Assembly (NCBI GenBank): GCA_937908275.1 | Contig: CALERA010000262.1 | Span: forward strand, 1 to 26,098 | Direction of reading: 5' to 3' | DNA: 26,098 nucleotides | Source of the DNA: an uncultured Desulfarculaceae bacterium | GTDB lineage: Bacteria > Desulfobacterota > Desulfarculia > Desulfarculales > Desulfarculaceae | Shown: positions 14,464 to 21,878 of the stretch, piece by piece | Numbering within the stretch: the first letter of the stretch is position 1 | Layout of the letters: the number at the start of each line of letters is the position of its first letter | Translations under genes and position numbers: made by a program | The notes under the pieces: model-generated | What the model saw: only the letters and a program-made list of their open reading frames with translations | Told to the model about the DNA's origin: nothing | The model's database searches: none

Positions 14464-14482
14464 TTTTTTGTATACAGGATAC
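14464..14482 (-). promoter_or_regulatory. shared trp box, GTATACAGGATAC plus T run
   Basis: Plus-strand GTATACAGGATAC (14470-14482) differs by one base from the perfect palindrome GTATACAGTATAC at 2172-2184, and each is preceded on the plus strand by a run of T. Both lie ahead of a Trp leader peptide. The rest of the two upstream regions is not alike, which argues for a conserved protein-binding or core promoter element. No regulator gene is visible in the window. Confidence 0.58.
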
Positions 14483-14584
14483 AACAGCAGGCGGACGCCT
14501 AGCCCATTCGGCTTAGCCCGAGCGCGATTGCGCGCCTGGCGGAGATTGTCCTGCCAAGCGGGACACAGTCCCGCGCTACGGCAC

Positions 14585-14626
14585 AAAAAGCCGCCGGCCC
14601 CGGGTCGGGAGCCCGGGGCCGGCGGC
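14585..14626 (-). terminator. strong intrinsic terminator after the 60-aa gene
   Basis: A perfect 15-bp GC-rich inverted repeat (14590-14604 with 14612-14626) has a 7-base loop and is followed on the minus strand by TTTTTG. It lies 21 bases after the stop of the small gene at 14648-14830 and before the trpE regulatory region, so it separates the two units. Confidence 0.88.
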
Positions 14627-14647
14627 GCGGAGGTTTGCGGGTTGAGA

Positions 14648-14830
14648 TCAGATCCGGCCCAACCAGGCGGCGGCCAGGGGGACGGCGCTCTCGTCTTTGT
14701 CAACTTGGTCGGTGATGACGGGCAACAGCGGCAGGCTTGGGGGCCAACTGCCGGTTCGCAGGAAACGATCCAGCATGATTGGCGGCGGAGAGATCATCAC
14801 CGGCAGCGTGCTTCCATCGCAGAGCAGCAT
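14648..14830 (-). CDS. small protein of unknown function (60 aa) with predicted sigma-54 promoter
   Basis: I do not recognise this protein. It begins MLLCDGSTLPVMISPPPIM, is Pro- and Leu-rich in the first half and has an acidic patch (DQVDKDES) before a hydrophobic end, AVPLAAAWLGRI. There is no signal peptide or clear membrane helix. Coding support comes from an AAGGAGG site seven bases before the ATG, codon use dominated by CTG, GCC and GGC as in its neighbours, a sigma-54-like promoter at 14890-14906 and an intrinsic terminator 21 bases after the stop. An in-frame ATG at 14938 lies upstream of that promoter. It follows a FliD-like gene; a flagellar or stress link is only a guess. The transcript could also act as an RNA. 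Confidence 0.6.
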   Translation of the reverse strand: MLLCDGSTLPVMISPPPIMLDRFLRTGSWPPSLPLLPVITDQVDKDESAVPLAAAWLGRI

Positions 14831-14889
14831 GGCGGGCCCTCCTTGTGCTGCGCCCCACGGCGCGGACAGAGTTCTTGCCCTAACTAATG

Positions 14890-14906
14890 AGCAAGATGCG
14901 TACCAA
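14890..14906 (-). promoter_or_regulatory. sigma-54 (RpoN) -24/-12 promoter
   Basis: On the minus strand the sequence is TTGGTACGCATCTTGCT. It matches the RpoN consensus YTGGCACG-N4-TTGCW with a single change (C to T after TGG). The GG and GC dinucleotides are separated by exactly 10 bases, as required. Initiation near 14880 would give a 50-base leader for the 60-aa gene. The enhancer-binding activator and its site are not identified. Confidence 0.62.
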
Positions 14907-15047
14907 AAGCTTCCTCTCCCGCGGCAGGCGTTAAACACTCATATTTCTCAGACGGCGGCCCCGTGGAACCTACCCGATGGTATTACAAAACCCACAACGC
15001 GACATTTTCGTGCAGATTCCCGGGAGCCGGGGCGAGCCGTGCCTGTC

Positions 15048-16358
15048 TTAATAATACCCCTCCACGATGCTGTTGCGCACTTGTTCCAAGGTCAGTTGCA
15101 CCCGGCGGAAATGCTCCCGGGGGCTGACCTCCACCAATTCGGCCGCGAAGGCGTCCTTTTCCATCTCTTGGATCTGGCGCAGCTTCTCCCGCAGGGTGGT
15201 GGCCCAGCCGTTGCCGCCCAGCAAGGTCTGGGAGACCTCGGCATAGTTGGCCACGACCTGGTCCGCGAACCCGGCCAGCTCCTTGATCCGGCCCTGGAGG
15301 CTGGCCCGCAGGTCGATCTGGCCCAGGGCGCGGGCCTGGTCCTCGCTGGGGCGGGTGACGCGGTCCTTGAGCGAGGGGCGCAGCAGGTCGGCCTGGAGGT
15401 CCAGGTAGCCCACCAGGTCGTTGTATTGGCGAAAAACGTCGCGCAAGGCCCGGGTGATGGGTCCGGCCCCGCTCTCCACGCTGAGGCTGGCCTCGCCGTC
15501 GCTGCGGTTCAGGGCCTGGAGGCTGACCTGGCCCTGGTCCAGGCTGGCCTGGCCCTGGGGCAGGTCCTGCAAGGCCCCGCCCAGGCGGACCCGGGCCGGG
15601 CTTCCCGGCGCCACCTGGCTCAGGCCGTAGGCCTCCACCAGGGAGCCCTCCACGTCGGCCAAGCTGAACTCCGCCCCCTGGCCGGCCCCGGTGCTCTCCA
15701 CCCGCAGGCGCAGGCCCCGGCCCAGGCGGCTGCCGGGGTTGAGGCCGCCGTAATCGCGCCCCACCTCCTCCACCGTGGCCAGGACCCGGGAGTCCACGGT
15801 GTTGATGGCCCGGGCCAGGCGGCCCAGGAGCGCCTCCTGGTCGTCCACCCCGCCATTGCCGCCGTTGTTGACCCGCACCTCCACCAGGTGGGTCTCGCCG
15901 TCAATGGTCAGGTTGAAGGAGTGGACCCCGTCGTTGAGGTCGGTGAGGGCGATGGGGTTCTGGGGGTCGCCCAGGACGGTCTGGCCCTGGGCCGGCCACT
16001 GCACCTGGACCCCGTAGCGGGCCGGGCTGCTGGCGTTGGTCGTGGCCTCGGCGCTGACCGCCCCGGGCTGGTCGCTCAGGGCGGTGACCTCCACCCCGGG
16101 CCATTGGCCCCGGGGCAGGGGCAGGCGGTCGATGGCCAGGGCCAGGGAGTCCACCCGGCGGCGGACCTCGTCCATCACCCGGTCCTGCTCCGATTGCCGC
16201 AGGCTCAGGGACAACTGGCCGGACCCGCCGGAGATGTAGATGCCGCCCGCGGTGAGGTTGGGGGTGGGCTCCAGCTCGCGGGTGGAGGGGTGGCGCCCGG
16301 TGGGGGTCACCAGGAGAGGCTGGTCCTTGAGGCCCTGGTATTTGACCGTGATGCTCAC
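15048..16358 (-). CDS. FliD-like (flagellar hook-associated protein 2-like) protein
   Basis: A 436-aa protein. The middle (GVHSFNLTIDGETHLVEVRV followed by LLGRLARAINTVDSRV) resembles the flagellin hook IN motif found in FliD and hook proteins. The region near FRQYNDLVGYLDLQADLLRPSLKDRV and the helical C-terminus resemble the FliD C-terminal domain. A classic FliD N-terminus was not recognised and no other flagellar gene is in the window. The start is taken as the GTG with AAAGG seven bases upstream; a GTG at 16406 without an SD is the alternative. It follows nagZ by 78 bases and may be co-transcribed with it. A cap protein or a non-flagellar derivative are both possible. Confidence 0.55.
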   Translation of the reverse strand: MSITVKYQGLKDQPLLVTPTGRHPSTRELEPTPNLTAGGIYISGGSGQLSLSLRQSEQDRVMDEVRRRVDSLALAIDRLPLPRGQWPGVEVTALSDQPGAVSAEATTNASSPARYGVQVQWPAQGQTVLGDPQNPIALTDLNDGVHSFNLTIDGETHLVEVRVNNGGNGGVDDQEALLGRLARAINTVDSRVLATVEEVGRDYGGLNPGSRLGRGLRLRVESTGAGQGAEFSLADVEGSLVEAYGLSQVAPGSPARVRLGGALQDLPQGQASLDQGQVSLQALNRSDGEASLSVESGAGPITRALRDVFRQYNDLVGYLDLQADLLRPSLKDRVTRPSEDQARALGQIDLRASLQGRIKELAGFADQVVANYAEVSQTLLGGNGWATTLREKLRQIQEMEKDAFAAELVEVSPREHFRRVQLTLEQVRNSIVEGYY

Positions 16359-16436
16359 CCCGCGCCCTTTCGCCGCTCCGGTCCCGTCCTGGGCCGGATC
16401 GCCCACTAACGTTATCGGCCGGACGGCGGTGGAACT

Positions 16437-17474
16437 TTAGCCGCGGGACAAGATCCGCACCAGATCGGTCAACTCCTCGGGCGGACCCGGCAAGCCGGAC
16501 TTGGCCCGGGCGATGCGCCAGGCCCCGGCCTCCAGCCGCTGGCGGTCGATCTCCCCGGCCACGGCCCGGTCGGCGAGTTGCTCCAGGGCGCTCAGGGCGA
16601 AGCGCCAGCCGTGGCAGATCAGGAGCAGGTCGCAGCCGGCCAGGTAGGAGCGCACCGCGGCCGTGGCCGGGTCCAGGTCGGCCAGCACCGCCCCCATCTC
16701 CAGGTCGTCGCTGAGCACCAGGCCGTCGTAGCCCATTTCCTGGCGCAGCAGGCCGGTGATCACCGCCGGCGACAGGGAGGCCGGATTGGCGGGGTCCAGG
16801 CTCTCGAAGACCGCGTGGCAGACCATCACCCCGGCCACCCCGGCCCGGATGGCCCGGGTAAAGGGCGGCAGTTCCATGGCCGCCAGCTCGGCCCGGCTCA
16901 GGCTCACCCGGGGGCGCTCGCGGTGGGTGTCCAGGGTGGTGCGCCCCAGGCCGGGGAAGTGCTTGGCGCAGGCCAGGCAGCCGGTGTCCTGCAGGCCCTG
17001 GATGAAGGCCGCGCCCAGCTCGCCCACCCGGACCGGGTCCCGGCCCAGGCTGCGCTTCTCCTGCACCCCGTCGGCGATGCCGTGTACGTCCAGCACCGGG
17101 GCCAGGTCCCAGTTGAAGCCGGCGGTCAGGAGCTCCGCCCCCATCCGCGCCCCTTGGGCGCGCAGGACCTCGGGGTCGTCGCTGGCCCCCAATTCGGGCA
17201 GGCCCGGTCCGTCGGTGAAGGGGGCCTTGAGCCGGGCCACCACCCCGCCCTCCTGGTCCACCATCACGAAGGGGACCGGCCGGCCGGCCTGGCGGGCGGC
17301 CTGGTGCAGGCGGCGGTTCTGGGCCCAGACCTGCTCCGGGCTTTCGATGTTGCGGGCGAAGAGGATCACCCCGCCCAGGCCGTGGCGGCCCACCAACTCG
17401 GCGGCCTCGTCCAGGTCGTCGAAGCCGGCCACCAGGGATTGGGCCAGGATGTCGCGCAGTTGTTCGCGTTTCAT
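16437..17474 (-). CDS. nagZ: beta-N-acetylhexosaminidase, glycoside hydrolase family 3 (NagZ-like)
   Basis: A 345-aa single-domain GH3 enzyme expected to remove GlcNAc from muropeptides in the cytoplasm. VMVDQEGGVVARLKAPF, ACAKHFPGLGRTTLDTH and GLVLSDDLEMGAV are the family's substrate loop, the mobile loop with the DxH catalytic pair, and the nucleophile Asp. KHFPGLG has Leu where many NagZ have His, and R where many have D. No signal peptide is seen, consistent with cytosolic recycling. Its ATG overlaps the stop of the lipoprotein gene by 4 bp. The divergent kinase and nucleotidyltransferase could use MurNAc derived from NagZ products. Confidence 0.9.
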   Translation of the reverse strand: MKREQLRDILAQSLVAGFDDLDEAAELVGRHGLGGVILFARNIESPEQVWAQNRRLHQAARQAGRPVPFVMVDQEGGVVARLKAPFTDGPGLPELGASDDPEVLRAQGARMGAELLTAGFNWDLAPVLDVHGIADGVQEKRSLGRDPVRVGELGAAFIQGLQDTGCLACAKHFPGLGRTTLDTHRERPRVSLSRAELAAMELPPFTRAIRAGVAGVMVCHAVFESLDPANPASLSPAVITGLLRQEMGYDGLVLSDDLEMGAVLADLDPATAAVRSYLAGCDLLLICHGWRFALSALEQLADRAVAGEIDRQRLEAGAWRIARAKSGLPGPPEELTDLVRILSRG

Positions 17475-18307
17475 TGCGCCGGCTGCCCCAGGCGTTGCAG
17501 GTAGCGCTTGCGCCCGCCGGGGGGGTTCTCGCCCCGGGCCAGGGCCTCGTCGTAGGCGTCGGGATAGTGGCTCTCGGCGTACTTCTGCTCGTAGCTGCGG
17601 AAGACGGTGTAGCCCTTGAAATCCAGGCTGAAGGTCAGGGTGTCGCGCCAGTTCTCGTTGAACAGCACCGCCAGGGGCACCTTCCACTCCACCCGGCCGC
17701 CCTGGCGGCTGGTGGCGGCCTCCACCCGGCTGTGGCCCAGGATCAGGGGCCGGGCCAGCTCCGCCTTGCCCGGCAGGTTCACCGCGAAGGTCAGGTAATG
17801 GCCGGCCAGGCTGCGCGCCCGCAGGTCCCGGGCCCGCTGCGCGGCCAGGCTCTCGCGGGTGGGTTTGGCCTGGCGCTCCTCCAGCTGCACCCCGGGCAGG
17901 ACCTCGCGGTCGGGCAGGTCGCCCTCGGCCATCTCCATCTTCACGGTCAGGCGATAGGTGTAGTTGCCCAGGCCCACCACCCCGGTGCCGATCTCGTCCA
18001 CCCGGATGATCATCCGCCGGGCGGCCAGGTCGTCCAGGAAGTCGTAGGAGGTCTTTTCCCGCACCAGCAGCCGGCCGTCGCGCTCCTGGCGCTCGCGGGC
18101 GGGCACCGGCAGCACGATGGTGTCCAGGTGGTCGAGGCCCTGGCCGGCGGCCATCTCGGCCGGCAGCTCCAGGCTCACCTCCAGGGCGCCCTTGCCGGTC
18201 TCGCTCAGGGACATCTCCACGGTGTAGTCGAAACAGCCGTACAGGCCGGCCAGCAGGAGCCCCGCCAGCAGGCAGCCAACGGCCTTTTTGGTCCACGCGC
18301 GCGTCAT
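17471..18307 (-). CDS. predicted lipoprotein, unknown function
   Basis: A 278-aa protein. It starts MTRAWTKKAV, then a hydrophobic stretch ending LLLAGLYGC, so Cys 25 is the likely lipidated residue; Tyr at -2 is unusual for a lipobox. The mature part is mostly alternating strands (CFDYTVEMSLSETGKGALEV; YTYRLTVKMEMAEGD) with a charged C-terminal segment (ESHYPDAYDEALARGENPPGG). I do not recognise the family. GGAGG precedes the ATG by four bases. Overlap with nagZ suggests a shared envelope role. The alternating-strand architecture could suit a periplasmic scaffold, but this is a guess. Confidence 0.8.
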   Translation of the reverse strand: MTRAWTKKAVGCLLAGLLLAGLYGCFDYTVEMSLSETGKGALEVSLELPAEMAAGQGLDHLDTIVLPVPARERQERDGRLLVREKTSYDFLDDLAARRMIIRVDEIGTGVVGLGNYTYRLTVKMEMAEGDLPDREVLPGVQLEERQAKPTRESLAAQRARDLRARSLAGHYLTFAVNLPGKAELARPLILGHSRVEAATSRQGGRVEWKVPLAVLFNENWRDTLTFSLDFKGYTVFRSYEQKYAESHYPDAYDEALARGENPPGGRKRYLQRLGQPAQ

Positions 18308-18458
18308 ATCGCCTCCCCGGCCCCCGGGGGCCCCTGTCCGCGTGCCACCATCATGACCGGGGCCGGGGCCAGGGTCAAGACCAGGGGGCCGGCTTTGCCT
18401 GGCAACCGGACCTCCCTTGTGCTAACCTTCCCTCCCAGCTAACAAAAGGTGACCGCCC

Positions 18459-19406
18459 ATGAACGCCATGGTCCTGGCCGCCGGACTGGGCACCCGCCTT
18501 TTGCCCTTGACCGGCCGCCGCCCCAAATGCCTGATGCCGGTGATGAACCGCCCCCTGCTGGGCTGGTGGCTGGCGCGTCTGGCGGCTTGGGGAGCGGCCC
18601 GGGCGGTGGTCAACACCCACCACCTGGCCCCCCTGGTGCGGGCCTGGCTGGCCGAATATCATTCAGCCGGCCTGGAGGTACGGGAGAGCCACGAACCCCT
18701 GATCCTGGGCACCGGCGGGGGGCTGGTGGCGGCCCGGGAGTCCCTGGGGCCGCAGCCCTTCCTGCTGGTCAACTCCGACGTGCTGGCGGCCGACGATCTG
18801 CGCCCCCTCCTGGCCCACCGCGCGGAGACCGACGCCCTCGCGGTGCTGGGCCTGGTGGACGATCCCCGTTTCAACACCGTGGCCCTGGATGGCCAGGGCC
18901 GGGTGCTGGGCTTCCAGGGCCAGGACCTGCCGGCCGAACCGGCATTTTGGCGGACCTACGCCGGGCTGGCCGCATTGCACCCTAATCTGCTAGATTATCT
19001 GCCAGCCGCTGGGTTCAGCACCCTGGTGGAAGGCCTCAGCGCCGCCCTGGCCGCCGGCCGCTTGGTGCGCGGCCTGGCCCTGCCCGGCTTCTGGGACGAC
19101 CTGGGCACCCCGGAGCACCTCCTGGCCCTGCACCACCGCCTGATCCAGGACCCGCCCCCGGGGCTCCGGGACCTGGCCCCGGCCGGGCCGCTGGTCCGGG
19201 GAGACGGGTCCCTGATCGACCCCGCAGCCCGGATCGAGGGCTTCTGCGTGCTGGGCCAAAACGCCCGCCTGGAGGCCGGGGCCTTGGTCCGGGACAGCCT
19301 GCTCCTGCCCGGGGCGGTGGTCACGGCCGGGGCCCGGGTGTCCGGGGCGGTGCTGGGCGACGGCTTCGTGGCCCGGGGCGAGATCGTGGGAGGGGCTCAT
19401 GCCTGA
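18459..19406 (+). CDS. sugar-1-phosphate nucleotidyltransferase with C-terminal hexapeptide-type region (MurU-like candidate)
   Basis: A 315-aa protein. The N-terminus MNAMVLAAGLGTRLLPLTGR followed by RPKCLMPV is the nucleotidyltransferase signature with its catalytic Arg and Lys. LLVNSDVL supplies the metal-binding Asp, and FWDDLGTPEHL closes the catalytic domain. From about residue 240 the chain has short repeated strands (IDPAARIEGFCVLGQNARLEAGALV) like a left-handed beta-helix, which Pseudomonas MurU lacks. It overlaps the kinase gene by 8 bp, as in the amgK-murU pair that makes UDP-MurNAc from MurNAc. A GMP or heptose nucleotidyltransferase is the main alternative. AAAGGTGA precedes the ATG. 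Confidence 0.85.
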   Translation: MNAMVLAAGLGTRLLPLTGRRPKCLMPVMNRPLLGWWLARLAAWGAARAVVNTHHLAPLVRAWLAEYHSAGLEVRESHEPLILGTGGGLVAARESLGPQPFLLVNSDVLAADDLRPLLAHRAETDALAVLGLVDDPRFNTVALDGQGRVLGFQGQDLPAEPAFWRTYAGLAALHPNLLDYLPAAGFSTLVEGLSAALAAGRLVRGLALPGFWDDLGTPEHLLALHHRLIQDPPPGLRDLAPAGPLVRGDGSLIDPAARIEGFCVLGQNARLEAGALVRDSLLLPGAVVTAGARVSGAVLGDGFVARGEIVGGAHA

Positions 19407-20460
19407 AACAGAGCACAGCGCCTTGGCCGCCTGGGCCCGCGCGGTCTGGCCCGGGGGAGACCCCGGCCCGCTCGGGGCCGAGCCCATCACCCCGGACGGC
19501 TCCGCCCGCCAGTTCCTGCGTCTGACCGCCCCGGACCTGAGCCTGGTGGCCATGGCCAACCCCGACAACCCGCCCGAGAACCGGGCCTGGCTGGGCCTGG
19601 CCCGGCACCTGGGCGACCTGGGCCTGCCGGTGGCCCAGGTGGTGGCCCTGGACCCGGAGGGCGGACGTTTTTTGATGGAGGACCTGGGCCGCACCAGCCT
19701 GCAACAGGCGGCCCTGGCCCTGGAGGGCGAGCCCGAGGCCCTGCTCCGGCTTTACGAGCCGGTGCTGGCCATGCTGGCCCTGATGCAGGCCAGCGCCGGT
19801 CACGACCTGGACACCTCGCTGTGCTTCGACGGCCCCCGCCTGGACGGCCAGTTCCTTTTCGCCCGCGAGGCCGGCTATTTCCTGACCCAGTTCGTGACCG
19901 GGGCCTGCGGCCTGGCCCCGGAGACCTGGCCGGCCAACCTGCTGGACGAGCTGCGCGAGCTCTCGCGCCTGGCCGGACGGGCCCGGCCCGACGGCTTCGT
20001 GCACCGCGACTTCCAGAGCCGCAACATCATCCATCAGGACGGCCGGGTGGGCCTGGTGGATTTCCAGGGCGGCCGCCTGGGGCCGGCCCAGTACGACCTG
20101 GCCTCCCTGGTCAACGACCCCTACGTGGACCTGCCCTGGGAGCTGCGCCAGCGCCTGCTGGAGCGCTACCTGGCCATCCGCGCCCCCCTGGGCGGCCTGG
20201 ACCCGGCCCGCTTCCGGGCCGGCTGGCCCTACGTGGCCCTGTCGCGTATCATGCAGGCCCTGGGGGCCTACGCCTTCCTCAGCCGCGAGAAGGGCAAGAC
20301 CCACTTCGCCGCCTACGCCGCCCCGGCCCTGGCCACCCTGCGCCGCCTGGCCGCCGCGCCGGAGCTGGCCTCCTTCCCGGCCCTGGGCCGCTTATTGGAG
20401 ATGATCCCCGCCAACCCGCCGGTCGAGGCCCTGCGCCCCCGGGAGGACAACGCCGCATGA
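19399..20460 (+). CDS. aminoglycoside phosphotransferase-family sugar kinase (AmgK-like)
   Basis: A 353-aa kinase. The catalytic core is FVHRDFQSRNIIHQDGRVGLVDFQGG, with the catalytic Asp of HRD and the metal-binding Asp of VDFQ. The DFQ motif, followed by GPAQYDLASLVNDPYVDLP, is typical of the AmgK branch rather than antibiotic kinases. AmgK phosphorylates the anomeric position of MurNAc or GlcNAc. It sits between the nucleotidyltransferase (8-bp overlap) and der (4-bp overlap), and divergent from nagZ. A heptose kinase role is less likely, since HddA is a GHMP kinase. Substrate assignment is inferred from family and context. Confidence 0.85.
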   Translation: MPETEHSALAAWARAVWPGGDPGPLGAEPITPDGSARQFLRLTAPDLSLVAMANPDNPPENRAWLGLARHLGDLGLPVAQVVALDPEGGRFLMEDLGRTSLQQAALALEGEPEALLRLYEPVLAMLALMQASAGHDLDTSLCFDGPRLDGQFLFAREAGYFLTQFVTGACGLAPETWPANLLDELRELSRLAGRARPDGFVHRDFQSRNIIHQDGRVGLVDFQGGRLGPAQYDLASLVNDPYVDLPWELRQRLLERYLAIRAPLGGLDPARFRAGWPYVALSRIMQALGAYAFLSREKGKTHFAAYAAPALATLRRLAAAPELASFPALGRLLEMIPANPPVEALRPREDNAA

Positions 20461-21815
20461 CCCCCATCGTGGCCATCGTGGGCCGGCCCAACACCGGCAA
20501 ATCCACGCTCTTCAACCGCCTGACCCGCAGCCGCCAGGCCCTGGTGGACGACCTGCCCGGCGTCACCCGCGACCGTCTCTATGGCACGGTGGTCTGGGAC
20601 GAGCGGCGCTTCAACCTGATCGACACCGGCGGCTTCGATCCCCCGGCCGACCAGGCCTTTGCCGCCGAGGTCCACGCCCAGATCGAGTTGGCCCTGGCCG
20701 AGGCCGACCTGGTGCTCTTCCTGGCTGACGGCAAGGCCGGGCTCTCCCCGGCCGACCAGGAGGTGGCCCGCCGCCTGCGCCGGGTGGACAAGCCGGTGAT
20801 CTACGCCGTGAACAAGGTGGACGGGGCCGAAAAGGAGGACGCCGCCCAGGAGTTCCAGGCCCTGGGGGTGGAGCGGCTGCACTTCGTCAGCGCCGCCCAT
20901 GGCTATGGCCTGCGCGACCTCATGGACGACATCCTGGAGCAACTACCGCCCGAGGAGGAGCCCGAGGTCCCGGCCGAGGGCGAGGACCTGCCCGCCCCGC
21001 CGGTGCGGGTGGCCCTGTTGGGCCGGCCCAACGTGGGCAAGTCCAGCCTGCTCAACGCCCTGGTGGGCGGCCCCCGGGTGGTGGTCAGCGACGTGCCCGG
21101 CACCACCCGCGACGCCATCGACACCCCCATCAGCCGCGACGGCCAGGAATACGTGCTGATCGACACCGCCGGCATCCGCCGTCAGGGCCGGGTGGACCGG
21201 GGCCTGGAAAAGGCCGGGGTCTTCCGCTCCCTGCGCGCGGTGGAGCGCAGCCACGTGGTGGTGGCGGTCATCGACGCCGACGCCGGGCTGGCCGACCAGG
21301 ACCTGCGCCTGGTGGGCCAGGCCATCACCGCCCAGCGCGCCCTGATCGTGGCCCTGAACAAATGGGACCTCCTGGCCCGGCGGCCCGAGGCCCAGAAGGC
21401 CATGGCCGACGCGGTGCAGCGCATCGCCAAGATCGCGCCCTGGGCCCCGGTGCTCAAGCTCAGCGCCAAGACCGGCCGGGGGGTGGACAAGCTGTTGCCC
21501 CTGGTGGACCAGGTGTATGAAGAGTACGGCACCCGCCTGGGCACCTCGCCCCTGAACCAGGCCCTGGAGGCCCTGACCGAGCGTCACCACCCGCCCATGG
21601 TCAAGGGTCGCCGGATCAAATTTTTCTACGCCACCCAGGTGGGAGTGCGCCCGCCCCGGGTGGTGGCCTTTGTCAACGACCCGGAGGCGGTGCACTTTTC
21701 CTACCGTCGCTATCTGCTTAACGGCCTGCGGGAGGCCATGGGCCTGACCAAGGCTCCGCTGGTGCTGGAGTTCCGTCCCCGCACCGGCCGGCGCGAGCGC
21801 GGGGCCCGCACTTGA
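20457..21815 (+). CDS. der: ribosome-assembly GTPase Der (EngA)
   Basis: A 452-aa protein with the tandem GTPase domains unique to Der. The first has GRPNTGKSTLFNRL, DLPGVTRDRLYG, IDTGGF and NKVD. The second has GRPNVGKSSLLNALVGG, DVPGTTRDAIDTP, IDTAGIRRQG and NKWD. The KH-like C-terminal domain follows (TSPLNQALEALTERHHPPM; RIKFFYATQ). It acts in 50S subunit maturation. An acidic linker separates the domains (about residues 160-180). The ATG overlaps the upstream kinase stop. The end of the gene carries a promoter for gmhA. Confidence 0.97.
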   Translation: MTPIVAIVGRPNTGKSTLFNRLTRSRQALVDDLPGVTRDRLYGTVVWDERRFNLIDTGGFDPPADQAFAAEVHAQIELALAEADLVLFLADGKAGLSPADQEVARRLRRVDKPVIYAVNKVDGAEKEDAAQEFQALGVERLHFVSAAHGYGLRDLMDDILEQLPPEEEPEVPAEGEDLPAPPVRVALLGRPNVGKSSLLNALVGGPRVVVSDVPGTTRDAIDTPISRDGQEYVLIDTAGIRRQGRVDRGLEKAGVFRSLRAVERSHVVVAVIDADAGLADQDLRLVGQAITAQRALIVALNKWDLLARRPEAQKAMADAVQRIAKIAPWAPVLKLSAKTGRGVDKLLPLVDQVYEEYGTRLGTSPLNQALEALTERHHPPMVKGRRIKFFYATQVGVRPPRVVAFVNDPEAVHFSYRRYLLNGLREAMGLTKAPLVLEFRPRTGRRERGART

Positions 21816-21840
21816 CAACCTATGGTGATCCGGTTAATTT
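21812..21840 (+). promoter_or_regulatory. sigma-70-type promoter ahead of gmhA, overlapping the der stop
   Basis: TTGACA (21812-21817) and TAATTT (21835-21840) are separated by 17 bases. The TGA stop of der lies inside the -35 element. Initiation near 21847 would give a leader of about 32 bases before the gmhA ATG. This gives gmhA its own start while read-through from der remains possible. Confidence 0.72.
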
Positions 21841-21878
21841 TTAAGACTCTTTTGCCCTGATCTGAGTGGGGGTCAATC

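Noticed and set aside
14558..14574. Small hairpin GCGGGAC-ACA-GTCCCGC
   Set aside because: Only 7 bp and no T tract; may be part of a dispersed intergenic repeat, but a single copy in the window gives no support.
14182..14703. 173-codon minus frame across the trpE leader and upstream terminator
   Set aside because: Crosses two terminators, Pro/Ala-rich, no SD; the short Trp leader frame explains the region.
18308..18458. Divergent promoters between the lipoprotein and nucleotidyltransferase genes
   Set aside because: The 151-base gap must hold them, but I found no -35/-10 pair good enough to report; TTGCCT near 18396 lacks a proper -10.
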